A stretch of 64,000 nt of DNA from Sphagnum compactum. Taxonomy: Eukaryota > Bryophyta > Sphagnopsida > Sphagnales. The DNA lies in contig OZ234493.1 in the NCBI GenBank assembly GCA_965153455.1, forward strand, positions 34,152,213-34,216,212. The letters are read 5' to 3'. The notes beneath the pieces are model-generated. The model made no database searches and had not been told where the DNA came from. It saw nothing but the letters and a program-made list of their open reading frames with translations. Made by a program: the position numbers and the translations under genes. This document shows, one piece after another, positions 25,261 through 35,703 of the stretch; positions within the stretch are counted from its first letter, which is position 1; each line of letters begins with the position of its first letter.

Positions 25261-25365
25261 GTAAAGCCCATGGGTGGGGGACATTCCCAAAATGGGGGGC
25301 TAGACTTGGCGATTGTCTCATCCTAGACCCCTTATTTTGAGAATGTCCTTATCCTAGGGCTTTAC
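25261..25365 (+). mobile_element. 105 bp fold-back element
   Basis: The arms GTAAAGCCCATGGGTGGGGG, then ACATTCCCAAAATGGGGGGC, and the complement of the right arm (GTAAAGCCCTAGGATAAGGA, then CATTCTCAAAATAAGGGG) pair over about 45 bp. It is almost all arm with little loop. A related arm at 3366-3425 shows that this is a repeat family rather than a chance hairpin. Confidence 0.65.
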
Positions 25366-26831
25366 TTTACACACGAAACTTGGAATGGGGAAATTCTGAA
25401 AAGAACAAATTAAATCTAAAACTATATCCAAACTCATCACTTTAAGAATTTTTCAAATTCTATGAACTTTACAAAAGTGGAAAGTCCCATTTTTAATCAA
25501 ATTGGGATCTACCCCAAATGGAAGGTGTTACCCAAATTTAAAAACATGTGACCTAATAGGTTGAAAATGTAAGCAAATTGTTAAACTTAACTTATTATTT
25601 AACCTAACCATATTTCTCTGTGTGTTATGAGTGTACTAAATTTCACTATAATGGCAATTTTGGTACAAAATAAAGTACGAGTGGAGTAATTTCACAATTG
25701 AACAAAGTGATGTTGTGATGATTTTTCTTACTATCTTCAAATGTGGTAGTTGATAATCTCTTGAGATCGTAAGGTTGGGCGGAAAATATCCTCCCATTGT
25801 TGTGCAAGAATCTTTTGCAATATTTTTGTACCTTGAGTGTTTGACAACTACTTCGTCGTTCATTTAGCCCTAACATGCAAAGAGAAGCAAATCATTTGGC
25901 TTAGTGGCCTAATTATGAGCTTGAAAAATTAATTATGAAAGAAATCATGTATCTCTTATTTGATTGAACCCAAAAGAAGCAAAGGGACGCCCCTAAATTT
26001 TACTTACTAACAAAATTTAAAAAATGGGTAATTGGTTTTACACAAAATTTTAAGTAAAACCCAAATGAATTTTCTAGTGAGCAATTTTGGACAAGATTGC
26101 AACTTTTGCAAGGTAGGTCAAAACTCACAAACCACACGAAAATTTAAAGAAGTGAATTCACCCACCCAAAAGAATCTTGATTCTTGCCTTCTTTCTCTAA
26201 AGGAGATAGAACAAAACAAAGGCTCAAATTCTAGTTTTTAGAAGGGAAAATAATGTGAGGGCATAACTACATTACTAAATGTTTTAGCCAAATACTATCA
26301 ACTACTTGAATGGGCAAATGGTTTTTGATAATTAATAAACCCAAATTCTTCACAAAATCTTTTTGGTGCACATTATCCTTTTTTAAAGGATATATGGCCA
26401 CATAAAAATGGAGATTTCTTTTGTATTCATTATAGGCCTTTTCTTTGTAAGTTGACTTTCCATTGAACTTTTTAGGTTGTTGTTCATTTCTTTCCCAATT
26501 TTTTTGACAATTAGTCCATGGTTTACATTCACATGTTTTTTTTTTGGCAATTATTCCATTGTTCTTGAAATATGAAATAAAACCTTTCCTTAACATTATT
26601 CTTTATTCCAATGTTGCATCACATGTTGGTCTATTGTAACACAATTGTAACACAATATACAACGCATGACCTATGGCACCTTAACATCAACTAGTGATTC
26701 ATTATTAACACAAAAATTGCCCTAATTGGATTTGTTTTGCCAAGAGATCTCCACTTTAACCTTTGTTCATGCAAGTTTTTCATAATTAATTCCATAGGAT
26801 CATCATTTTTGATTGAGAGTTTGAAATTTCT
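25366..26831. other. Intergenic, no gene seen
   Basis: AT-rich DNA between the fold-back element and the CACTA transposon. Short minus-strand frames (25636-25876 and 26267-26596) are unrecognised. Confidence 0.5.
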
Positions 26832-26834
26832 TTA
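26832..26834. repeat. Left TTA target-site duplication
   Basis: TTA directly precedes the terminal CACTAC; the same TTA follows the right end at 35701-35703. Three-base duplications are the rule for CACTA transposons. Confidence 0.85.
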
Positions 26835-26844
26835 CACTACTACA
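26835..26844 (+). repeat. Left terminal inverted repeat of the CACTA element
   Basis: CACTACTACA matches the complement of the right end (CACTACAACA) at nine of ten positions. Confidence 0.9.
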
Positions 26845-27370
26845 TATTGTGCCCTTTTGCGAAGGGCCAAACAAAAAATCTGAAGGTTTTGCGAAAGAAA
26901 AACAAAAAACCTGAAAGGTTTGCGAAGGAAAAAAAATTTGCCAAATTTGCGATGCGTTCCACATTGCAACTTGTGGCGCACCATTCATCGCAAATTTAGA
27001 ATGAACCTTTAATCATCGCAGCACTTTTGCGAGATACACAACAAACAAAACTTTGCGATCCGCTCAGTCTCTGTCCACCGTAGCGAAATTCCACCCTTCG
27101 CAACGTTTAATCATACTCAAAACATCGCAACCTTTACAATACACAGAGTATCGCTACAGACTTTGAGATCCACAACACATCGCAACGTGCGGTATGTGGC
27201 GCCTCGCAGTTTGCGTTTCAATATGTATCGCAAACCTCATCACAAATTTTTACAAAACTTTTCGGTGGTGGACGTATCGCAAGGTGCGATGTGAGTTAGC
27301 TCGCAAAGTAGTGAAAGGGTTACTGGAGAAGGAAGTTTCGCAAAAGGGTTTCGCAATGTCATCTGATTCT
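26845..27370. repeat. Left subterminal TTGCGA motif block
   Basis: By eye there are about 18-20 copies of TTGCGA/TCGCAA or one-base variants, in both orientations, in about 520 bp (for example near 26859, 26890, 26919, 26948, 26987, 27040, 27095, 27226, 27277, 27301 and 27339). Such clusters bind the TNPA-type protein in Spm/En. The block ends about 250 bp before the transposase stop codon. Confidence 0.85.
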
Positions 27371-27625
27371 CAAAACGCCATAAAAAAATAAAAAATCTTT
27401 TAGACCAAATGGAAGCTATAAATCCACTTAACCATTATTATAATCTATGTTGCCTTAGTAGACTGAGTGAAAATATCAATAAAGTACGCATAGCAGTGCT
27501 CCTATTCTTGAAAATAAAATTACACAATGGAGTAGAATAGGCAGAAAATGACACAATGAACATTGTGCAGTAATATAGAATCACAAGCCTCAATGGCAAT
27601 TTGCATAAAATTAATGAGTAGTACA

Positions 27626-30600
27626 TTATACGTGGTCATCATCCACCTCAGAGGTTGTAAACACAACCTCTGGTTTCTCACCTAGAATAGAATGGGACCG
27701 TGGCACATATGTGACAACAAGTGACCACTCCTCTGGGTTTGGGGGATAAGGAAGATAAAAGCATTGTTCTACATGACTGGGAAAAGTAAATGGCTCTGAA
27801 GTTTGCCAATGAGATGGCTGATAACTGGTGGCAGATGTCTTTAACCGTGTGTGTCCGCACTCATCCTGAATTACAGTGCAATTTGCACCAGCAAGGTTCA
27901 CTTTAAACCACTTGCACTTAAACACATACTCTTCAAACTTTGAATGTGCATCATAAGATACCACCAAGATCTCTTCCAGCTTTCCATAATGTGGCACAAT
28001 ATCTCGAACAATATTCCTGTCATGCCGACTGCTTCTAGAGTCCTGAATGAATTGCCCTTGAACTCCACAGTCAAAGGTCCGGCCCCTTTTTTCATCCAAA
28101 CTGGAAATCCTGAAATTAATATTGTGTTAGGCATTGTGAGTCCTAAACTTATATGATAATAGAAACTTCATGCCCATAAAAATCATCCTAGAACATTCTA
28201 AAAAACTTGTCTGGAATATGAAGATGAATTAATATGCCTAATGAAATAGAAAAAATGAATACCTGAAATGTCTTCCTTGTGTCCACATTGCTGAACGTGT
28301 TGTCACAACTTTCAATGGTCCATGAACCATGGTGCGAACATCATCTGTGATCTCTGGAAAACATGCTATACTTTCTCCTTGTGCCAACAATTGATCCACT
28401 TCAACCAACTTCTCTTTCATGTACTTATGAAACGTAGGAAAAATCCTTGATCTCCCACTCATACTTTTGGCATTCTCATAGAAGTTCCTCCACTCTTCCA
28501 TGACATTACTATTATTCAACATGAATGTGGTCAGCTGAATTAACTCTGTAGGTAATAACATACGTGTTTTGATGGCACCAGTCAAATGGTCTTCCTCCTC
28601 TTCTCTTTCCTCCATCCAGACATGAGGACATGATGGATCTATAGTGGCCAAGATGTTGGTGCAATAAAACATGCTCTCTGCTGCCAAGTGTCCTGCTGCC
28701 ATGCTTCCCTCCACTCGTGCATGGTTACGGACATAACCTTTTAATACTGCCATATATCTTTCAAGCCAATACATCCACCGACAATGCACAGGACCAGCAA
28801 TGGCTATCTCATCCACAAGGTGAACTAGTAAATGCACTTGACAATCAAATAATGATGGAGGGAAGGCCTTTTCCAACTTGCATACCACCTCTGCTGCTAT
28901 TACCCTCATTCTTGGAATCTCCTCTACAAATAATTCCTTTGAGCATACCCATCTCAACAGATATCCCAATGACCAAAGAGCATCTTGTACTTCTGCACTA
29001 GCTAAGCCTATTATTGCCACAGGCAATATGTGTTGCAGTAAACGATGATAGTCATGTGTCTTGAAATACCTTGGCCACTTGTGGTCATCGTCCCTACCAA
29101 AAGCTTTTTGAAGATTAGCTCCATAACCTGCAACAAGGTACCATAAAATTATACAAAAGTATTCTAGACATCCAACAGATAACATTCTATACTTCAAACT
29201 CTTTTTCCAGTATAAGGCATACATATTTAAATATAAATAAAAGCAATAGAGTACTTCTAAATTCAACCCTTGCCATCAAAGTTCAAACCTGTAGGGAATC
29301 GCATCTCTCCTATGCGATTTCGAAAGTTTCTTCTTTCTTGTGTAGTAAGTGTCCATGGAGCTGATGGTCGCTGCTCAATACCTGTGTTAGGATCAACAGT
29401 AATCCACACATCGGGATGCCTCTCAAAATCCTCACAGGCCTCCCTAAAGTTACTGTCCTTCTCTCCATAGAGCTGTTTTATGATAGCCTTTCCCACATTT
29501 CCCTCAATGTGCATGGGGTCCAAGAGATGACGTATTTTCAGCTCACCCCAGTAAGGCAAGCTGTTGAGTATACCCCACCTTGTCAATCCACTACCCTCAA
29601 ACACCATAGAATCATTTAGGTCAATAACTCTATTGGCCACATCCCTCTAATATGCAAAAGTGGTAGCTTCTGGAATATCACGCTCATCACCATAAGGCAT
29701 GTCAAAAGATGAAAATAAAAGTGGGTCTGATCTCATATCATGTCCCAATGGAAGAAACTTTGTATGGCCAAGGTAAACAATTTTGCGAAGATGGCTTGAG
29801 TATTTAGCCATGTCCTCGAAACTTGGGCCACATGTAGAGCAGGCCTTGTAGCCTTGAGTTTGCAGCCCACTTACAAAACCAAACCCTGATTGTAGAAGAA
29901 CGGAATATTAGAACAACAAATAATCACAAAACAGAATAATAAAGAAATATATAGAGGCATGTGCATGATTTCTTACCAGGATAATCATACATTGTCCACA
30001 TGCAAATTGCCTTCAACTTGAATACACGTGGTATTCCTCCAGTGGTCTTCCTCCCATCATATGCCCATACTTCATCCCACAATGTTTTGAGCTCATCGAC
30101 CACTAGTGCTAAGTAGGTGTCTAGGTTTTTCACCTTACTTGGCCCTGGGATAATAAGAGAAAGCAGCAAAAATCCTTTTTTCATAGACAACCACGGAGGA
30201 AGGTTGTAATTCATGACAACAACTGGCCAAACAGAGGTAGGTCGTCCCTTTCCTCCAAGTGAATGTGGACTAACACCATCTGATGTTAACCCCAACCTCA
30301 CATGCCTAGGGTCACGCTCAAACTCTAGCCATGTTGACTCCACATGCTTATGAATAGGAGAGTCAACCGGTAACCTCATAACACCAGGCTCTGATCGATG
30401 TTCCTTATGCCAAACCATTAACTCGGCCAAGTCTGTACATCGATACATGTGCAACAAGCGAGGAATAATGGGAAACCACCTTACTGATTTCCTGGGCACC
30501 TTCTCTGTAAGCATCTGAGGATCATATCGAGCCTCTTCACATGTACTGCACTCCGTTAAATGGGCATTGTTCCCATGAAATAACATGCAGTCATTAACAC

Positions 30601-31135
30601 ATGCATGGACAATTTGATACTCCATGCCTATGGAGGATAAGATCTTTTTAGCCTCCTTCCAAGATCCTGGCAAAACATTTTCCTCAGGTAGCAAGAGGCT
30701 ATGACAAAACTGGAAAATGTCTGACAACATAGTATTGCTTGCCTTGTGTTTTGCTTGGATGTTTAACAACCCCAGTATGGCTGCTAAACGGCTTAACCTT
30801 GCACCTTGAAAAATAGGTGTTTGAGCATGTGCCTTCGCCTCTTGCCATTGCCGTTGTGCCTGGGCAGTATGTTGATGACGTGGATCATCTGCATTGGCTC
30901 CTTCATCATGTGGGTTGCCAGACATATCATCAACTATGTCAAGTCCAAACCAGTCAACCATGAAGTCATCCATTGCTTGTTCTTGGTTTGCAGGCAGTGG
31001 TGCTTCCTGAACTGGTTGAGAGACACCTTCATCATGAGCAGACAAGTCATTTGATGAAGAATGAGTTGATGAAGAGTCTGATTTGTCTGGCATGCCCATT
31101 TCCCGATATGTTGCTCTCAACCTCCGTGGCAGCAT
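27626..31135 (-). pseudogene. Tnp2-type CACTA transposase, one in-frame stop
   Basis: Four exons join in frame: 31135-29977, 29885-29289, 29127-28263 and 28109-27626. Together they are 3,105 nt, exactly 1,035 codons, ending in TAA. Exon 1 carries the Transposase_21 (Tnp2) core: HACVNDCMLF (177-186), VWHKEHR (241-247), RLGLTSDGVSP (280-290), NYNLPPW (309-315) and LIIPGP (327-332). Exon 2 has the conserved DPMHIEGNVGK segment. Exon 3 reads as DUF4218 (VHLLVHLVDE, GPVHCRWMYWLERYM, KGYVRNHARVEGSM). Exon 4 reads as DUF4216 (RTFDCGVQGQF, VFKCKWFKVN). A TAG at 29649-29647 (codon 466) would truncate the product before the catalytic Glu region. Otherwise the frame is clean, so inactivation looks recent. 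ATG at 31135 is the first in frame; an acceptor-like TTGCATAG lies about 25 bases upstream, so an upstream exon is possible. Confidence 0.9.
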
Positions 31136-31302
31136 GTCTTCAGAAGGCCGAATATTCTATGCAATACCAAATCCAGAAGATCTTAACTATATACCAAGCA
31201 TAGTTGCATATTACATTATAAATAAAAAATGCCAAAATGCATGTATATAGATATGGTATGTTATGTCTTAAACAAAGTACATAGTTTAGAAATGGTGGAA
31301 TC

Positions 31303-32450
31303 CTAATTCCACTCATAGTGTGTAAACAACTCATCTCCTGATCTGATCGTCCTAGTAGCTAACACCAGGGAATGGTCTTCATGATAAGTCTCGCCATATG
31401 GTGCTGGAGGAGGTCCTTCAACAAAAACCCACTCACAATTAGCCCTACGCTTAGGCCGACTCCCCACCGTACTGTTGATGAAACCAGCAATGTTTCCAGA
31501 ACGTATGGGGTCTCCATCTATCACCCTCACATCACTATGCCTCCTAGTGCTACCAGCAAAGGTGTCCATCTCAAGAGCAAAGGTCTTCCACTCAGGATGT
31601 TGTCTGAGGATCATGTTCCAATGTCTTCTCTTATAGATAGGCCCACCATAAGGGAACAAAGTAGGACCCTCTCTACGATAACTAGTTGAATCCTCTACAA
31701 TGATGTCCTCACAAGCATATACTCCATAGCCATGCCTCTCTCCAAGTGTAGAGGCCTTAACAATCCATCGTCTACCCCAAACCACAACCTCCTCATCATA
31801 GGGCAAACTATCAAGCAACCCAAGAACTGCAGGGTTCCATGACTGGATAATATTGGCACATTTGCCAGTGAACTCACACATACCCCATCTGCCCTCAACA
31901 ATAGTCCTAGCATGACCCTCACTTGGACGTTGTGCTTTGGATCGCTGTCTAACGGAGGGCAGACATGGCCTTGCCTCATGATGTGGATTACTGGCCTCAT
32001 GAGAGGCACCAATCCCTACAGCAAATGCATGCGAAAGTGCATTTCCTATGGCAGCTAAAACCCCTTGTGATAGAACATAGGGTGGTGGTGTCATACGGGA
32101 ACCCTATTACATTCAAAAAACCACAACAAACCATGGAAGTGAAAATAGTTTCAAAGAGGATTTCATGAAAAATAACATGTATCAAAGAGGAAAAATGACA
32201 ATGGTAAAATGACACTTACCACATGAGATGAAGAAGCTCCTGGGGTAAGACCACGATGACGCCCAAATCGCTGAATGTGTTGAGCACAAACATATGACTT
32301 TTGTGAAATCTGACCAACACACTTGGTGCATTGGCAAAGCTGCCGAGGTGGACCATGAGGAGAATGAGACACCTCTGCTTGTGTATGAGCTGATGTGCCT
32401 TCATTTGAGGAGGATGAGTCACTAGTGGAGACAACGGAGGAGGAAGACAT
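31303..32450 (-). CDS. SET-domain protein carried by the CACTA element
   Basis: Exons 32450-32220 (77 codons) and 32103-31303 join at a GTAAGT donor and a TAATAG acceptor to give 343 residues with no internal stop. A likely untranslated leader exon ends at a donor near 32583, with its acceptor at about 32456. Residues 39-58 form a Cys/His cluster (CQCTKC...VCAQHI), like the zinc-binding N-termini of CACTA proteins. The SET domain spans about residues 190-343, with GYGVY (202-206, SAM loop), GNIAGFIN (280-287), ANCEW (218-222 of the exon-2 frame) and ATRTIRSGDELFTHYEW at the C-terminus. SET proteins transfer methyl groups from SAM to lysine, most often on histones. The NHSC motif is replaced by NST, so activity is uncertain. 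It lies 168 bp upstream of the transposase ATG in the same orientation, so the two may share a promoter and be alternative products of one transcript. Confidence 0.85.
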
Positions 32451-32699
32451 ATCATCTGTCACATTCATAAGGCACAAATGTAAGGCAAAGACCAGATAGG
32501 ACTTTCAAAAATCATGTGATACAACAATATAAACCATTGACAACTCATAAATTGAAACTACCTAAACCAAAAAGAAATGCATACCTGCATCCAATGTGGG
32601 CTCAACAATGCCTATAGGACTGGTTGCCCGAAACCCTTTGGCATATGCACAACAGGAGCTCTCTGACCTACAACTCTCGAGAAGAAACCCTAAACCCTA

Positions 32700-32920
32700 A
32701 AACTTTGCGAGCCCCTTGCAAACCCCCTACCATCGCATCCCTTTTCGCATCTGCATACGTTACTTAAACCAAAGCCCTAAAACCTTTAACTTCCTCCTAC
32801 GTTAGTGAAGCCCCCGACTTCGCAACCCTCATTCGTTGCGATACGAACAGCATTGCACGGCCGTTGCGAGCAATACCGTATCGTAGGTTGCGATGCGGGT
32901 TACATCGCAAGCCCTGAATT
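32700..32920. promoter_or_regulatory. Divergent promoter with TTGCGA motifs and telo-boxes
   Basis: Between the minus-strand SET/transposase unit and the plus-strand gene lies a short region with about ten TTGCGA/TCGCAA-type motifs (near 32704, 32732, 32744, 32820, 32835, 32865, 32897 and 32907). Two overlapping telo-box motifs (AAACCCTAAACCCTAAAAC) lie at 32686-32704 and a CCCTAAAAC at about 32774. Telo-boxes are common near plant transcription starts. The same motif as at the ends suggests autoregulation by the element's DNA-binding protein. Confidence 0.6.
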
Positions 32921-33076
32921 TCTGAAAGTCCTTAAGCTGGAACGGAATAAGGTGTCTGCCCAAGCTTTCTGGGGGTCTAGATTAGAGTACCACGGCGGGT
33001 GAATTTGAACTCATTCTCGGCATTGCTCGAGAATTGTAGAAGGAAAGCTTGGGCAGATAGGAGGGGGCGAATTGCA

Positions 33077-34897
33077 ATGGCTGGGACTGGTGGAGGGGGA
33101 GGGGGTTCTGGGTCTAGAGGAGGTGACAACAATGAGGAAAGGTTGAGGAAGATGGTTGCTGATCACTTGAGAGCTTCAGAGCTGTTTGCAATCGATACTA
33201 GGACACCCGAAAGGCTACCATCCCTGACAGCCATCTTAGGTCAAGCATTGCAAGCAGGGCTGACTGCTGGGGAAGCACAAAGAGAGGAGGAGGCAAGGAA
33301 GGCTGCAGAAGCCAAGGCAGCAGAGAAGAAGAGAAAGAGAGATGAGAGAGCAACAACAGGAGCTCTCTCACCTAGAACGCTCGAGAAGAAAAGGAGGAAG
33401 GATGAGAGGGATGCCATCAGAAAGGAGAAGCTCGATCTGAAGAAGAAGGAGGAGGAGAGGAAGAAGCTCCCTTTGATAACATTGGCAGAGGAGGGAATTC
33501 CAACCGAGCTGGCATACACTGGGGCCAAAAGCACCATTAGGCACATTGTCTTCACCAACTTTGCACGAGGAGTTGAGTGGGGCACTCTCTCAAAGGCAGA
33601 GCAGAGGAGAGTGATAAATAAGGTCAAGGGAGCATTTCGAAATGGAGGAGAGCTTGATTCACAGTGGATTACAGACAAGATCTCCAATTCAATGTATCAA
33701 GTAAGATACCATGATAGGATGAAGATTTGTGCTCACCTGAGAGACCTGAATGTGTACAGGAACTTGGAGAGGCCGCTTCAGTTCTCAGAAGACATCTGGA
33801 ATGCCTTCTACCAGTCTGAGGTGCAGCTAAAAGCAGCAAGGCAGTTGAAGGAGATCACAGAGCAGCTAGCCAAGGCCAAGAAGGCACGAGAGTCTGGGAG
33901 GTCGGACCGTGACCTGAAGGCACTGGAGCTGAAGCTTGCTGAATGCCAATCAGTGGTGGACGAGGTCGGTGATCCACCATTGAAGTTCCTCAAGGCAGCA
34001 GAGCGAGTGAAACTGGTTCCACCCACCACCCACAGGCTAGGGCAAGGTGGCATTCCCGGCCTCAAAGCAGCATTTGTAAGTACACTCCCTACCCTCCATT
34101 TTTTTTCTGCAAAGATTCGTTTCTGTCGAGTCACATAGGACTGTTTGGGATACCTTTTGTGATGCAAATTGCATCGCAAAGATGTGTCAAATGGCGTTTA
34201 ATTCGCAAAGTTACGATGCTATTTGTTTCGCAAACTGCTTCGCAAGATACAGTATGCGAAAGTCTGCGCTTCGCAAAAGAGTTCGTAGACTTGAACAAAT
34301 CGCAAACTGCTTCGCAAGTTAAAATATGCGAAGTTCTACGCTTCGCAAATATGCGAAGTTCTACGCTTCGCAAATATGCGTTTTTTTTGACCTGTTGTTT
34401 TATGGGGACAGTACAAGAGGTACAAGAGGAAGATCACAGCTGCAGAAATGACAATGGGCCAGGAGCATGGCAAGGAGCATCTTTTTTAACATGTTGATGC
34501 ACTATTGGTGAGTGGGTATTGGTTGGGATTGAATTTCTGTTTGTGTTGAGATTGTTTTCATTTGAATCAAGATTTTCATTGTTGACTAAGCTTTGCATGT
34601 TGAAATGCAGGCATCTGAGGGTGAGAGTGAGAGCTCTCAGGGCAGCAGTGATGAGGAGGAGAGAGGCGCTAGCACTGCTCCCCCCAGTGTAGCTACCACT
34701 AGCAGTGGACCCAATTCATTTGTTAGTCGAAATGCAGGTTCTGCAGGGGGTGTGGGTAGGGAGGAGGATGAAGACGAGGAGGAGGGCAGGGGGACGATGA
34801 AGAGAGGGAGGAGGATGAGCAGCCTCCCCCTCCACCAGAGAACACTAGGAAGAAAGATTCAAGGAAGAAATCCAAGAGGGGAAGGAGGTCTAGATAG
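33077..34897 (+). pseudogene. TNPA-like second CACTA protein, two lesions
   Basis: Three exons fit in phase: 33077-34075 (ATG, 333 codons, donor GTAAGT), 34412-34507 (donor GTGAGT) and 34611-34897. The product would be about 460 residues. It has a Gly-rich N-terminus (3-20), a Lys/Glu/Arg-rich coiled coil (65-130), a conserved-looking module at about 150-225 (TIRHIVFTNFARG, LSKAEQRRVI, WITDKISNSMYQVRY), a second coiled coil (245-295), an acidic Ser/Glu stretch and a basic Lys/Arg tail. I do not recognise the family. The basic, coiled-coil build and position suggest the DNA-binding partner of the transposase, as TNPA is in Spm. Exon 2 has TAA at 34487-34489. Exon 3 is shifted at a run of five G (34789-34793): the following frame reads acidic, then Pro-rich, then basic to a TAG. 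Both lesions look recent. Confidence 0.7.
34150..34380. repeat. TTGCGA motif block in intron 1, with 25 bp tandem repeat
   Basis: Intron 1 of the plus-strand CACTA gene holds a dense motif block. It includes a perfect 25 bp tandem repeat (34324-34348 and 34349-34373, third copy started), each unit containing the inverted pair GCGAAG...CTTCGC. This is unusual because the motif clusters of CACTA elements are normally terminal. Confidence 0.8.
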
Positions 34898-35039
34898 ACA
34901 GCTAGTGTGTTAGATACCCGAGACTTGCAAACCCTTTTACATTGTAACTTTTGAAATTTTGATATAGATTTTTTTTTTCCGGCCCAAAGTGACTCCAAAT
35001 GAATATAAACCCTGCGTACAAAATAAGAATATAGTGCCA

Positions 35040-35690
35040 TGCTCTTGCGATACACAGTCAATCTCAAAACTATTTGCGAGTCATATTTCTTCGCAACACT
35101 ACAAAAGCCAAAAGACCAAATATACCATCTCACAGACATCGCTAAACTCTGACGGTTAAAATCATTCCAGAACAGGTTTGCGAAATCCTACATTTCGCAA
35201 ACGTTTAGCGACATTTTGCAAATCGCAAACTCTTTGCGTTAGATATTATATCGGAAACCGATAGAGTTTTGAGTCGATTCGCTAAGTTGTAGCGTTGATG
35301 AGTTTGTTTCAAAACGTTTCCGATGTTTGTTTTATCGCAAATTCGTAGCGGCATCGTAAACATCGCAAAACGTTTGCGTTAGACGTTATATCGAAAACCG
35401 ATAGATTTTTGCGTCTATTCGCTAAGTCGTTGCGATGTTGGGTTTGTTGCAAATAATTTTCGATGTATTGTGAATCACAAATCATGTATAGAAGACATTA
35501 TAATCGGAAATGTTTTGCGATTATTTCAGTTTCGGGAGTTGCGAAGAGCTTGCGATTGTACGGGTGCGAAGGTGAGGGTTTCGCAAAGGCTTAAGAGTTT
35601 GCGAGGAATTGTTGTTCGGAACTGCGGGTTTTCGGAAACTGTTTTCTTTGTTGTTTGCGATGATATTTGGATCGCAATATGCCCCTCTTT
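35040..35690. repeat. Right subterminal motif block with 140 bp tandem duplication
   Basis: TTGCGA/TCGCAA motifs are frequent from 35045 to 35680. Within it, 35233-35372 and 35373 to about 35470 are diverged tandem copies with an exact 140 bp offset (both begin TTTGCGTTAGA, then TTATATCG and AAACCGATAGA). The block follows the end of the plus-strand gene and reaches the terminal repeat. Confidence 0.85.
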
Positions 35691-35700
35691 TGTTGTAGTG
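35691..35700 (-). repeat. Right terminal inverted repeat of the CACTA element
   Basis: TGTTGTAGTG is the complement of CACTACAACA. Confidence 0.9.
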
Positions 35701-35703
35701 TTA
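35701..35703. repeat. Right TTA target-site duplication
   Basis: TTA follows the terminal GTAGTG and equals the three bases before the left end. Confidence 0.85.

Larger units (their letters stand above)
26835..35700 (-). mobile_element. CACTA (CMC/EnSpm) transposon with SET-domain gene
   Basis: The 8,866 bp element starts CACTACTACATATTG. It ends with the complement of CACTACAACAAAAGAGGGG, close to the plant CACTA consensus. Both ends abut TTA. It encodes a Tnp2-type transposase and a SET-domain protein on the minus strand, and a TNPA-like protein on the plus strand from a shared divergent promoter. Many TTGCGA/TCGCAA motifs fill both subterminal regions. The element is structurally complete, but the transposase has one in-frame stop and the plus-strand gene has a stop and a frameshift. 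No Ulp1-type protease, often seen in large CACTA elements, was found. Confidence 0.95.

Noticed and set aside
31303-31340. SET exon spliced in frame to the transposase exon to make one fusion protein
   Set aside because: No donor before the TAG gives the right phase to the acceptor near 31160; the weak GTGGAA site leads to a wrong frame. A separate product is the simpler reading.
33241-33687. 148-codon minus-strand frame, Ser and Leu rich
   Set aside because: Exact antisense of the Lys/Glu-rich coiled coil of the plus-strand CACTA gene.
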